A DNA stretch of 35,968 nucleotides from assembly GCA_949451655.1 (NCBI GenBank), contig CASTST010000008.1, positions 1 through 35,968 of the forward strand. Direction: 5' to 3'. Origin of the DNA: an uncultured Eubacteriales bacterium (GTDB taxonomy: Bacteria > Bacillota > Clostridia > Oscillospirales > CAG-272). Positions within the stretch are counted from its first letter, which is position 1, and every line of letters starts with the position of its first letter. Shown here one piece after another: positions 24,782 to 32,773 of this stretch. A model generated the notes under the pieces. It was not told the origin of the DNA. It worked only from the letters and a program-made list of their open reading frames with translations, and did no database searches. A program made the position numbers and the translations under genes.

Positions 24782-26059
24782 TTATACTGCGGACAGAGCG
24801 TTTTCAATATCGGCAAGAATGTCGTTGATGTTTTCAATGCCTACAGACATGCGGATCAGATCCGCGCCGATGCCGGCGTCCACAAGCTGTTGGTCGGTAA
24901 GCTGTCGGTGCGTGGTGGAAGCGGGATGGAGCACGCTGGTGCGTGCGTCTGCAACATGAACCACAATCTGTGCAAGCTGCAGATGATTCATAAACTGCAT
25001 AGCGGCATCCCGTCCGCCCTTCACGCCGAAGGATACTACGCCGCAGGATTTTCCGCCCAGATATTTCACACATTTTTCATGCTGATCGGAGTCAGACAGC
25101 GCAGGATTTTTTACCCAGGTGATTTTGTCATGACCTGCCAGATATTTTGCCACGGCAAGACCGTTTTCGTAGTGGCGTTCCATACGGAGCGCAAGGGTTT
25201 CCAATCCCAGATTCAGGATATACATGGCAAGAGGCTGGGGACATGTTCCCAGATCCCGCATGAGCTGCACCCGTGCTTTGGTAATATATGCGGCAGCTCC
25301 AAAATCCCGAGTATATACCACGCCGTGGTAGCTTTCATCCGGCGTAGTCAGTTCCGGATATTTTCCGGAGGCTTCCCAGTTAAATTTTCCGCTGTCTACA
25401 ATTACGCCGCCGACAACGGACGCATGTCCGTCCATATATTTTGTGGTAGAATGGATCACAATATCCGCGCCGAAGGTAAAAGGACGGCAAAGAATCGGTG
25501 TTGCAAAGGTATTGTCCACAACGAGAGGGACGCTATGTGCATGGGCGATGCCTGCAAAGCGTTCGATATCCAGCACTTCCAGTGCAGGGTTTGCTATGGT
25601 TTCACCGAATACCAGGCGGGTTTTATCGTCAAACAGGGCGTGAATTTCGGCATCCGTCATATCCGGGGTAGCAAAGCGTACTTCAATGCCCATGCGCTTC
25701 ATGGTTACGGCAAACAGATTTACAGTACCGCCGTAGATTGTGGAGCAGGATATAAAGTTCTCGCCTGCGCTGGCAATATTCAGAATGGCAAGAAGAGACG
25801 CCGCCTGTCCCGATGAGGTACACAGTGCGCCAACGCCGCCTTCCAATGCTGCAATTTTTTCCTCTACACAGGAAACGGTGGGATTGGAAATTCTGGTATA
25901 CATATGTCCGGGCACGCTCAGATCGAACAGCTTTCCCAGATGCTCGCCGCTGTCGTATTTATATGTGGTGCTCTGATAGATCGGGAGCACACGGGCTTCA
26001 CCGTTTTCCGGTTTCCAGCCCTCCTGAATGCATTTTGTTTCTACGTGAAAGTCTTTCAT
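24782..26059 (-). CDS. metY: O-acetylhomoserine sulfhydrylase (aminocarboxypropyltransferase)
   Basis: 425 aa, typical for MetY. It joins O-acetylhomoserine and sulfide to give homocysteine, using PLP. Visible: [31 protein letters not shown] at the start, [34 protein letters not shown], and the PLP lysine in [16 protein letters not shown] (K207). First gene of a run metY-metA-ireB-ribF-carboxypeptidase-phosphatase, with gaps of 20-42 bp. The leader is only about 50 bases, so no S-box riboswitch fits. GGAG lies about eight bases before the ATG. Confidence 0.97.
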   Translation of the reverse strand: MKDFHVETKCIQEGWKPENGEARVLPIYQSTTYKYDSGEHLGKLFDLSVPGHMYTRISNPTVSCVEEKIAALEGGVGALCTSSGQAASLLAILNIASAGENFISCSTIYGGTVNLFAVTMKRMGIEVRFATPDMTDAEIHALFDDKTRLVFGETIANPALEVLDIERFAGIAHAHSVPLVVDNTFATPILCRPFTFGADIVIHSTTKYMDGHASVVGGVIVDSGKFNWEASGKYPELTTPDESYHGVVYTRDFGAAAYITKARVQLMRDLGTCPQPLAMYILNLGLETLALRMERHYENGLAVAKYLAGHDKITWVKNPALSDSDQHEKCVKYLGGKSCGVVSFGVKGGRDAAMQFMNHLQLAQIVVHVADARTSVLHPASTTHRQLTDQQLVDAGIGADLIRMSVGIENINDILADIENALSAV

Positions 26060-26116
26060 ATACAGTCTCCAGTCCCGTTTTTTGGATTTATAATTTTATA
26101 GTAAAATACACAATAT

Positions 26117-26145
26117 AGTATATAGTAATTTCCGATTGATTTCAA
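26117..26145 (-). promoter_or_regulatory. Promoter of the metY operon
   Basis: On the minus strand: TTGAAA (26145-26140), 17 bp, TATACT (26122-26117). It is about 60 bases upstream of metY and diverges from the hemW promoter. Confidence 0.75.
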
Positions 26146-26206
26146 TAGAATCCTGCTAAATTCACAGTAAATTCAGACTTTCGGGGGAATTTGAAGGGAA
26201 AACAGC

Positions 26207-26235
26207 TTGCATGCGTTCGGGATTTGTGGTATTAT
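26207..26235 (+). promoter_or_regulatory. Promoter of the hemW-like gene (extended -10)
   Basis: TTGCAT (26207-26212), 17 bp, TATTAT (26230-26235) with TG one base before the -10. The transcript leader is about 45 bases. Confidence 0.55.
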
Positions 26236-26286
26236 ATACTGTATAGGAATTGTTTCATTCAGGTCAGCGGAAAGGAGAAATCGCTT

Positions 26287-27489
26287 ATGCCTATCAGTCA
26301 GAATGTCGGCGGGAAGCTTGGTATTTATGTGCATGTTCCCTTTTGCCGGAGCAAGTGCGCATACTGCGATTTTTATTCCTTTGTTCCGGGGGATGAAACG
26401 GTTTGTGAGCGGTATGTAAACGCGCTTCTTTCTCATATGGAATACTATAAAAGCGCTGTGGCGGAGCGTCTGCCGGACAGTGTGTATATTGGCGGCGGAA
26501 CGCCTACGGCACTTCCCGAGGAGCAGCTCCTGCGGATGATCCGCGGGGTGCGGCGTACTTTTCATCTTGCAAAAAATGCAGAATTTACCGTGGAGGTAAA
26601 TCCTGCCACTGCTTCTTATAAAACCTTTGTTCGCATGCGCAGAGCCGGGGTCAACCGGATCAGTATCGGACTGCAGTCTGCCGATCCAGGAGAATTGAAA
26701 GCGCTTTCCAGAATCCACAGCCGGGCAGACTTTGAGCAATGCTATCGGGACGCACGCCGGGCAAAAATTCAAAATATCAGTGTGGATCTGATGTTTGGCA
26801 TTCCCCGGCAGACGACCGAAAGTTTGCTGCGCTCAGTGGATTACGTTACACGCCTTCGTCCGGAGCATGTATCGCTGTATAATTTAAAAATCGAACCCGG
26901 CACGCCGTTTTATCAGAACAGGCGTCAGTTGGTGCTGCCGGATGAGGATACGGAATTTGAGATGTACGAGGCGGCCTGCGCACTTTTGGAAAGGCGTGGG
27001 TACAAGCAGTATGAAATCAGCAATTTTGCACAGCCTGGGAAAATGTGCAAGCACAATCTGAAATACTGGAACTGCGAGGAATATCTGGGGCTTGGCACCG
27101 GGGCACATTCCTATTTTAACGGGAACCGGTTTTCCTTTGTGCCGAATATTCAAGCATATATCAAGGGAATTGAACATATTGAGAGTGACATCGGCATCAC
27201 TGCGTCGTCGGAAGAAATCAAAGGCAAGGCGCGCATGGGCGAATATATCATGCTGAAGTTCCGGCTTGCGGAAGGGCTTCCCCTTGGAGAATTTCAGCGG
27301 ACGTTCGGCAGTGATTTTCTGGAGTTGTACGGATCCAAGCTTCCCTTTTATTTGAAGAAAGGATATATGGTGCGGCGGGGTGACAATATTGCGCTGACCC
27401 ATGCGGGCATGTTTGTATCCAATTATATTTTGTCGGATATATTGACCTTTGCGGACTTGAATGCAGTGTCGCCAGCGAACCAGTTTTGA
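26287..27489 (+). CDS. hemW: HemW-like radical SAM protein (coproporphyrinogen oxidase-like)
   Basis: 400 aa from the ATG at 26287, nine bases after AAGGAG. The track start at 26191 precedes the promoter. The radical SAM motif is CRSKCAYCDF (C-x3-C-x2-C) after LGIYVHVPF. Further family blocks: DSVYIGGGTPTALPE, VEVNPAT, RISIGLQSADPGELKALSRIHS, SVDLMFGIPRQT, YQNRRQLVLPDEDTEFEMY, YEISNFAQPG and GLGTGAHSYF. The motif C-x3-C-x2-C without the extra cysteine marks HemW, a heme chaperone, rather than true HemN. The family is often mislabelled as HemN. It is monocistronic with a terminator ten bases after the stop. Confidence 0.93.
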   Translation: MPISQNVGGKLGIYVHVPFCRSKCAYCDFYSFVPGDETVCERYVNALLSHMEYYKSAVAERLPDSVYIGGGTPTALPEEQLLRMIRGVRRTFHLAKNAEFTVEVNPATASYKTFVRMRRAGVNRISIGLQSADPGELKALSRIHSRADFEQCYRDARRAKIQNISVDLMFGIPRQTTESLLRSVDYVTRLRPEHVSLYNLKIEPGTPFYQNRRQLVLPDEDTEFEMYEAACALLERRGYKQYEISNFAQPGKMCKHNLKYWNCEEYLGLGTGAHSYFNGNRFSFVPNIQAYIKGIEHIESDIGITASSEEIKGKARMGEYIMLKFRLAEGLPLGEFQRTFGSDFLELYGSKLPFYLKKGYMVRRGDNIALTHAGMFVSNYILSDILTFADLNAVSPANQF

Positions 27490-27498
27490 TAAGAAAGG

Positions 27499-27521
27499 GC
27501 TCCCCAATAGGGGAGCTTTTG
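27499..27521 (+). terminator. Intrinsic terminator after hemW
   Basis: gctcccc pairs with ggggagc around aata, followed by TTTTG. Confidence 0.85.
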
Positions 27522-27535
27522 TTTAGTAAAAATGT

Positions 27536-27758
27536 AAGGGCTCCCTTGTAAGGATCTACTGCGTGGCTCCAATACTAACAGTAAAGCCTCCCTTGTGCAA
27601 AGGGAGGTGGGTTTTGCGTAGCAAAACTCGGAGGGATTGTTTGCGTAAACTTCCGATTTGCAGATTTTCTGAAATGATAGCAGAAACAATCCCTCACCCG
27701 CTGCGCGGGAGCACCCTAGGATCCGCTATGCGGCTCCAGCACAAGGGAGCCTTTTAAT
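27536..27758 (-). repeat. Dispersed repeat copy E (complete, minus orientation)
   Basis: A leading fragment (gggctcccttgtaaggatctactgcgtggctcc) is followed by a complete inverted copy: aagcctcccttgtgcaaagggaggtggg, a hairpin around gttttgcgtagcaaaac, ggagggattgt, an inverted core, acaatccctcacccgctgcgcggg, and the outer hairpin ggctccagcacaagggagccttt. It occupies the space between the convergent hemW and thrS genes. The rest of the gap, 27759-27811, shows nothing further. Confidence 0.9.
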
Positions 27759-27811
27759 GTTGGATGTTGCGTGGAGCCCCTTTTGCAAAGGGATCTTTTT
27801 GTCTGTATAAT

Positions 27812-27840
27812 AAAAATGCTCCCCATCGGGGAGCATTTTT
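27812..27840. terminator. Terminator of thrS (bidirectional)
   Basis: aaaaatgctcccc pairs with ggggagcattttt around a 3-base loop, with T-runs on both strands. It lies one base beyond the thrS stop codon. Confidence 0.93.
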
Positions 27841-27841
27841 A

Positions 27842-29776
27842 TTACTTTCTTTTTTCAGCGATTTCCAGAAGAACCTTTGCCACAAATTCATCTACAGACA
27901 TCAGACCGCCTTCGCCTTCCTTGCGCGCACGCACAGATACTGTTCCGGCTTCCTGCTCGTCAGCACCGACGATTGCCATATAGGGTACCTTGGAAAGCTG
28001 TGCTTCCCGCACACGGTAGCCAATCTTCTCATTGCGGGCATCCATTTCCACGCGGATGCCGGCGGCTTGCAGCTTGTCGCGCACTTGCACGGCATATTCT
28101 TCAAACAGGTTAGACACCGGCAGCACCGTTACCTGCACGGGCGCAATCCACAGGGGCAGCGCGCCGGCATATTTCTCCAGCAGCAGCGCCAGCGTGCGTT
28201 CGTAACAGCCGATACTGGTCCGGTGAATGATATACGGTGTCTTGGGCGTGTTGTCCGAATCGGTATATTCCATGCCAAATTTCTTTGCCAGCAGCATGTC
28301 AATTTGCAATGTGATCAGTGTATCTTCCTTACCGTGCACGTTTTTGATCTGAATGTCCAGCTTGGGACCGTAGAAAGCGGCTTCGTCAATACCGATTTTG
28401 TAATCCAGCCCGATTTCATCCAGCAGATTTTTCATCACAGCCTGGGCTTCTTCCCACTGCTCGGCTGTACCTTCATATTTTTCCGTATTATTGGGATCCC
28501 ACTGGGAGAACCGATAGGTGCAATCCTCTGCCAGTCCCAAGGTTTCCAGCATATATTTTGCAAGCTCCAGACAGCCTTTGAATTCTTGCGCAAGCTGATC
28601 GGGACGCAGTACGATATGCCCCTCAGAAATGGTAAACTGCCGAACCCGGATCAGTCCGTGCATTTCTCCCGAATCCTCTTTCCGGAACAGGGTGGAGGTT
28701 TCTGCAAGCCGCATAGGCAGATCCCGGTAGGAACGTTTTTTGTTCAGATATACCTGATACTGGAAGGGGCATGTCATGGGACGCAGGGCAAGGCATTCCT
28801 TACTTTCGTCATCCGGATCGCCCAGAATAAACATGCCGTCCCGGTAGTGATCCCAGTGACCGGAGATTTTATACAGCTCCCGTTTTGCCATATAAGGCGT
28901 TTTGGTGAGCACGTATCCACGGCGGGCTTCTTCATCCTCTACAAACCGCTGGAGGGTTTGTATTACTTTTGCTCCTTTAGGCATGAGAATCGGCAGTCCC
29001 TGTCCGATTACATCAACTGTGGTGAAATATTCCAGTTCCCGACCAATTTTGTTGTGATCCCGCTTTTTGGCTTCTTCCACCATAGCAAGATATTCGTTTA
29101 ATTGATCTTTTTTCGGGAAAGCGGTACCGTAGATACGCTGGAGCATTTTATTGTCGCTATTGCCTTCCCAGTAAGCGCCTGTGCAGGAGGTGAGCTTGAA
29201 TGCTTTCACCAGTCCTGTAGCAAACAGATGTGCGCCTGCACACAGATCGGTAAAGTCGCCCTGCCGGTAGAAGGAAATTTCTTCTCCTTCCGGTACCCGG
29301 GAGATCAGCTGCACCTTATACGGTTCGTCTGCTTTTTCCATCAGTGCAATGGCTTCCGCGCGGGGGAGAGAAAACCGTTCCATACGAAGGTTTTCCTTCA
29401 CGATTTTTTTCATTTCCCCTTCTAATTTGGTGAGGATTTCAGGCGTGAAGGAGACTTCTGAATCGAAATCGTAGTAGAACCCGTTGTCGATAGCAGGACC
29501 AATTGCTAATTTCGTTTCCGGATACAGGCGTTTGACCGCCTGAGCGAGGATGTGGCTTGCAGTGTGGTTGAATACACGCTGTCCCTCTTCATCGGCAAAG
29601 GTAAGCAGGCGGATTTGTGCATCCTCCGACACTGTTGCGGAAAGATCTGTTACAGCATCGCCGATCTGTGCGGCGATGACATCCCGGGAGATTACGCCGG
29701 CTTGCGCGGCAAGGTCATATACAGACGCTGCCTGCCCGACTTCGATTTCGGGTCCGTTTTGAAATTGAATACGCAT
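27842..29776 (-). CDS. thrS: Threonyl-tRNA synthetase
   Basis: 644 aa from the ATG at 29776; the ATG at 29779 is equally possible. AAAGGA lies six to nine bases upstream. The track's 689-aa version runs into the T-box leader and is wrong. Order of domains: TGS (about 1-60), the editing domain with HTASHILAQAVKRLYP and LCAGAHL, then the class II catalytic core (EYFTTVDVIGQGLPILMPKG, LALRPMTCPFQYQVY, RVRQFTISEGHIVLRP), IGCYERTLALLLEKYAG, and the C-terminal anticodon-binding domain (WIAPVQVTVLPVS). Charges tRNA-Thr. Expression should rise with uncharged tRNA-Thr through the upstream T-box. Confidence 0.98.
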   Translation of the reverse strand: MRIQFQNGPEIEVGQAASVYDLAAQAGVISRDVIAAQIGDAVTDLSATVSEDAQIRLLTFADEEGQRVFNHTASHILAQAVKRLYPETKLAIGPAIDNGFYYDFDSEVSFTPEILTKLEGEMKKIVKENLRMERFSLPRAEAIALMEKADEPYKVQLISRVPEGEEISFYRQGDFTDLCAGAHLFATGLVKAFKLTSCTGAYWEGNSDNKMLQRIYGTAFPKKDQLNEYLAMVEEAKKRDHNKIGRELEYFTTVDVIGQGLPILMPKGAKVIQTLQRFVEDEEARRGYVLTKTPYMAKRELYKISGHWDHYRDGMFILGDPDDESKECLALRPMTCPFQYQVYLNKKRSYRDLPMRLAETSTLFRKEDSGEMHGLIRVRQFTISEGHIVLRPDQLAQEFKGCLELAKYMLETLGLAEDCTYRFSQWDPNNTEKYEGTAEQWEEAQAVMKNLLDEIGLDYKIGIDEAAFYGPKLDIQIKNVHGKEDTLITLQIDMLLAKKFGMEYTDSDNTPKTPYIIHRTSIGCYERTLALLLEKYAGALPLWIAPVQVTVLPVSNLFEEYAVQVRDKLQAAGIRVEMDARNEKIGYRVREAQLSKVPYMAIVGADEQEAGTVSVRARKEGEGGLMSVDEFVAKVLLEIAEKRK

Positions 29777-29834
29777 CATTTCTTTTCCTTTCTTTGGCGT
29801 GCAGCCGTTGAATTTCATGTCGCGGCGGGAAAAG

Positions 29835-30041
29835 AAAAAATCCCCGCACCGACAAAAATGTGTCGGGGTGAGGACATCGTCCGCACGGTTCCACCCGAGC
29901 GTTTCACTCAATTTTATAAAATTTTACACCTGCGGCTGGTACCATCCGGTTGTCGCGTCCGCCATTACACCTTGGAGGCGGCTCTCTTGGCACGACCAAA
30001 CTACCGTTTACCGGACAACATGGTCCGCATGAATATTTGTA
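29835..30041 (-). promoter_or_regulatory. T-box riboswitch of thrS with terminator
   Basis: Read on the minus strand. Stem I has a base TGCGG/CCGCA, the conserved AGAGAG bulge (29987-29982) and distal loop GGTGTAAT, and a likely specifier ACC (29940-29938, a Thr codon) followed by A. The T-box sequence CGGGTGGAACCGTGCG is at 29897-29882. A GC-rich terminator (caccccgaca...tgtcggtgcgggg, then ATTTTTT) ends near 29835. Uncharged tRNA-Thr should stabilise the antiterminator. Confidence 0.93.
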
Positions 30042-30047
30042 AAATTC

Positions 30048-30076
30048 AGTATAGCATGGGTGCATGGGTTTGTCAA
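30048..30076 (-). promoter_or_regulatory. Promoter of the thrS T-box leader
   Basis: On the minus strand: TTGACA (30076-30071), 17 bp, TATACT (30053-30048). Transcription would start near 30041, just before stem I. Confidence 0.9.
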
Positions 30077-30085
30077 GAGGGAAAT

Positions 30086-30114
30086 TTGACAGGTTCGGAT
30101 GTGTGTGGTATATT
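30086..30114 (+). promoter_or_regulatory. Promoter of the TIGR04076 gene
   Basis: TTGACA (30086-30091), 17 bp, TATATT (30109-30114), with an extended TG before the -10. Its -35 is 9 bp from the -35 of the divergent thrS promoter. Confidence 0.88.
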
Positions 30115-30140
30115 AAATGTGAAAAGGAGGGTGTGTATTT

Positions 30141-30488
30141 ATGAAAAAGTGGTATGCAGAGGAATACGAATTTGAAATTGAAGTAACAGGATTTCTGCGC
30201 GGCGATCACACAGAACGATATTGCAGAAACGGTGAAGAAATCGGAGACAAGTATACCTGCACATATGGGTGCCCGGTCAATAAAAATGGGCAGGGAATCT
30301 GCTCCAAGGTAATGATGCTGCTGTTTCCCATTATGGAGGCAGTCAGAAGCGGCGGGGATTTGGAGAACCTTGGCGGTAGCGGAAAATACTGCAAGGACAT
30401 CGTGTGCCCGGACGGCTGTGTTCTGTTTCGGCTGACAGCAAAAAATTTAGGGAATGAAAATTTCCATAAAGGAAAATTTTTTGAATAA
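30141..30488 (+). CDS. TIGR04076 family protein
   Basis: 115 aa. AAGGAGG is ten bases before the ATG. The pattern fits TIGR04076: an N-terminal beta-hairpin (EFEIEVTGFLRGDHTERYC), GDKYTCTYGCPVN, and the central GICSKVMMLLFPIMEAVRSGGDLENLGG, then CPDGCVLFRLTA near the end. Six cysteines (YCR, TCTYGC, ICS, YCKDIVC and CPDGC among them) suggest a metal or redox role, but no function is established for this family. It is monocistronic from a strong promoter, and a repeat copy follows. Cytosolic, as no signal peptide is seen. Confidence 0.82.
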   Translation: MKKWYAEEYEFEIEVTGFLRGDHTERYCRNGEEIGDKYTCTYGCPVNKNGQGICSKVMMLLFPIMEAVRSGGDLENLGGSGKYCKDIVCPDGCVLFRLTAKNLGNENFHKGKFFE

Positions 30489-30599
30489 AAAGGAAGTAAG
30501 GTTTATACAAGCTTTAAAAGTTCATTATATAGGGAATATAAAGAATGAGAAAAAGCTCCCCCAGTAAAGGAAACTGATACAATAAGTTTTCGCCAGATA

Positions 30600-30870
30600 T
30601 CATAAGCCTCCCTTGTGTAAAGGGAGGTGGCACGGCATTTGCCGTGACGGAGGGATTGTATATATTCACTGTCGATTTATTGATTCTACAAAATGATTGT
30701 TTTACAATCCCCCCCGACGGCATCGCTGCGCTTGGCCGTCCCCCCCCTTTGCACAAGGGGGCTTATGAGATTGGAAAGAGCCTTTAGCATGCCATGTCCT
30801 TTTGCAAAGGCTTATGAAGGAAGTAGAAGTTTACGCTGCGCACCTCTTTGCCGGGGGAGGTCGGAAGCTT
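30600..30870 (-). repeat. Dispersed repeat copy F (complete, minus orientation, with flank)
   Basis: aagcctcccttgtgtaaagggaggtgg, a hairpin cacggcatttgccgtg, acggagggattgt, an inverted core (cactgtcgatttattgattctacaaaatgatt), acaatccccccc, a hairpin gacggcatcgctgcgcttggccgtc, and ccccctttgcacaaggggg. A flank with gagattggaaagagcctttagcat... resembles those after copies G and H. It sits between two convergent genes. Positions 30489-30599 show no other feature. Confidence 0.88.
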
Positions 30871-30879
30871 AGACTAACA

Positions 30880-30907
30880 AAACTCCCCCTTACATAAGGG
30901 GGAGTTT
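30880..30907 (-). terminator. Terminator of the Gfo/Idh gene
   Basis: aaactccccctt pairs with aagggggagttt around a 4-base loop. On the minus strand a TTTTGTT tail follows. It lies 6 bases past the Gfo/Idh stop codon. Confidence 0.85.
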
Positions 30908-30912
30908 ATATT

Positions 30913-31989
30913 TTATAATTTTACTACGCTATTTGTTTTTGCAGATTCAAATGCTGCCATAATTACCCGCATTACCATACGCATCTGTTCATGAGTAACA
31001 AGAAGCGGTTCCTTTCCGTCAATAGCGGCACAGAAATTGCGGTAATAATTGTGCACATCTGTTTTGGGCAGTTTTACAGTGAACTGCTCCATAGACCGAT
31101 CTGTCCGCGGTGCCATTGTTTTCGTCAGTCCTGCAGCGGCTTTTACCGGCAGGATGCTGTCATGATCTCCCCAGTCGGTGCAGCGCACCACGCGGATATC
31201 ATCGCCCCATGTGCCAAATAATGCGGTGCCGGTTCTGCCCCGCATATACATCATAGGCAGTGGGATAAAGTTATAGGTGCAAATTTCTGTGTGCAGTACC
31301 TTGCCGCTTTTCAGAAACACATCCACATAGCAACCATCATCCACAGGGATTCCTGTGAGGTAGTCGAAATGCGCATATACCCGGTCTACATCGTATCCCA
31401 GCATCCAAAGCTGCTGATCCAGCATATGCACGCCCCAGTCATAGAGCATGCCGCCGCCCTGTTCTACAGTTTTGCGCCAGTCTCCCGGCACGCCGTGATC
31501 TCCGTGGATTCTGGATTCAATGCTGATGATATCGCCGATAGCGCCATCGTCTGCCAGCTTTTTCATTGCTACATAATAATCGTCAAACCGCCGGTTCTGA
31601 TGTACGGAAAACATTTTGCCGTTTTTCTCTGCCGCTGCGATCATTGCATCCAGTGCCTCGCAGGACATTGTAACCGGCTTTTCTACGATAACATGTTTGC
31701 CTGCTTCCATTGCACGGATTGCGATGGGTTCATGAACGTCGTTAGGGGTGGCAACTACAATAATATCTATCTCCGGTACTGCAAGGAGTGCGTCCAGAGA
31801 GTCATATGCAGTATATCCGTCGTTCTGTGCCTTGCGGCATTTTTCCGGATCAATGTCATACACGCCAACGATTTCAGCGACGTCGCTTTCCTCAAACGGG
31901 ATAGCTTCCAGATATGTGGTGCCGGTGATGCTGCATGCATGCCACTGACCCATGCCGCCGTACCCGACAATTCCGACTTTTTTCTTCAT
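30913..31989 (-). CDS. Gfo/Idh/MocA family oxidoreductase
   Basis: 358 aa. The NAD(P)-binding fingerprint is KVGIVGYGGMGQWHA at the N-terminus, followed by VVVATPNDVHEP and the family's catalytic-lysine motif VIVEKPVTM (K104). The C-terminal beta-sheet domain shows SVHQNRRFDDYYVAMKKL, GGGMLYDWGVHMLDQQLWMLG (with the conserved D and H) and a final helix. These enzymes oxidise sugars, inositol or sugar derivatives; the substrate is not shown. It is alone in its transcript, so the neighbours do not help. The ribosome site is weak (AAAGGT, 11 bases upstream). Confidence 0.93.
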   Translation of the reverse strand: MKKKVGIVGYGGMGQWHACSITGTTYLEAIPFEESDVAEIVGVYDIDPEKCRKAQNDGYTAYDSLDALLAVPEIDIIVVATPNDVHEPIAIRAMEAGKHVIVEKPVTMSCEALDAMIAAAEKNGKMFSVHQNRRFDDYYVAMKKLADDGAIGDIISIESRIHGDHGVPGDWRKTVEQGGGMLYDWGVHMLDQQLWMLGYDVDRVYAHFDYLTGIPVDDGCYVDVFLKSGKVLHTEICTYNFIPLPMMYMRGRTGTALFGTWGDDIRVVRCTDWGDHDSILPVKAAAGLTKTMAPRTDRSMEQFTVKLPKTDVHNYYRNFCAAIDGKEPLLVTHEQMRMVMRVIMAAFESAKTNSVVKL

Positions 31990-32031
31990 TGTTCTAACCT
32001 GACCTTTTGCATTGCAATTTATACTCTAAAC

Positions 32032-32059
32032 ATTATAGCCACTCAAACCGGAATGTCAA
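32032..32059 (-). promoter_or_regulatory. Promoter of the Gfo/Idh gene
   Basis: On the minus strand: TTGACA (32059-32054), 16 bp, TATAAT (32037-32032). Confidence 0.85.
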
Positions 32060-32107
32060 GCAGATAAAAAGAATTTTTATGATTTTTTTATGAAATACAA
32101 ACGCAAA

Positions 32108-32445
32108 GACTCCCATGTGCCGGAGCCGCGCAGCGCAAATAGAAAAAGGCTCCCCCCAGCAAAGGGAACTCCCGTGTAACACCCACATGAAAAGGCCCCC
32201 TTGTGCAAAGGGGGCTGTCGCAAAGCGACTGAGGGATTGTCCTGCTATCATTTTGCAGGATCATCAAATCGGCAGTATGTTTATACAATTCCTCCGACAC
32301 GGCTGCGCCGCGCCACCTCCTTTTGCACAAAGGAGGCTTATGAGGTTGGAGAGAGCCTTTGGCATACCACGTTCCTTTGCACAAGGGGGGCTTATGAAGG
32401 AAATGGAAGCTTGCGGCGTGCCGCCTCCTTTTGCTGAAGGTCGCA
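32108..32445 (+). repeat. Dispersed repeat copy G (complete, with fragments either side)
   Basis: Fragments at 32108-32180 (gactcccatgtgccggagccgcgc, ggctccccccagcaaagggaactccc) precede a complete copy: aaaaggcccccttgtgcaaaggggg, ctgtcgcaaagcgactgagggattgt, core tatcattttgcaggatcatcaaatcggcagtat, acaattcctccgacacggctgcgccgc, ccacctccttttgcacaaaggaggc. A flank of about 110 bp runs to 32440. This flank is nearly identical in copy H. Confidence 0.9.
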
Positions 32446-32485
32446 TGGCGAACTCCTGGAGTATGTCGCAAAGTAAGCACCCACA

Positions 32486-32506
32486 TAAAAAGGCTCCCTA
32501 GGAGCC
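32486..32506 (-). terminator. Repeat-borne terminator downstream of thiT
   Basis: On the minus strand ggctcc-tag-ggagcc is followed by TTTTT. It is the first clear terminator after thiT, about 270 bp past its stop codon, and belongs to the outer hairpin of repeat copy H. Confidence 0.65.
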
Positions 32507-32757
32507 GCATAGCGGATCCTAGGGAGCTCCCGCGAAGCGGGTGAGGGATTGTTATTCTATCATTTTGCAGAATCAATAAATCGGCAGTATATTATACAAT
32601 TCCTCCGACACGGCTGCACCGTGCCACCTCCTTTTGCACAAAGGAGGCTTATGAGGTTGGAGATAGCCTTTGGCATACCACGTTCCTTTGCACAAGGGGG
32701 GCTTATGAAGGAAATGGAAGCTTGCGCCGTGCCGCCTCCCTTTGTCGGAAAAGGCTT
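32486..32757 (+). repeat. Dispersed repeat copy H (complete, tandem to G)
   Basis: aaaaaggctccctaggagccgcatagcggatcctagggagctcccgcgaagcgggtgagggattgt, the core ctatcattttgcagaatcaataaatcggcagtat, and a right arm plus flank that differ from copy G at only a few positions, 312 bp downstream of it. The near-identity points to recent duplication or conversion. Confidence 0.9.
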
Positions 32758-32773
32758 TTATGGTTACATTATT

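Noticed and set aside
24752-25816. 354-aa plus-strand ORF
   Set aside because: Antisense to metY, whose PLP lysine and family blocks are complete.
26060-26190. S-box (SAM) riboswitch sought before metY
   Set aside because: The predicted leader is only about 50 bases and has no S-box landmarks or terminator.
27764-29101. 445-aa plus-strand ORF
   Set aside because: Antisense to thrS and it runs through the thrS terminator. No domain is recognised.
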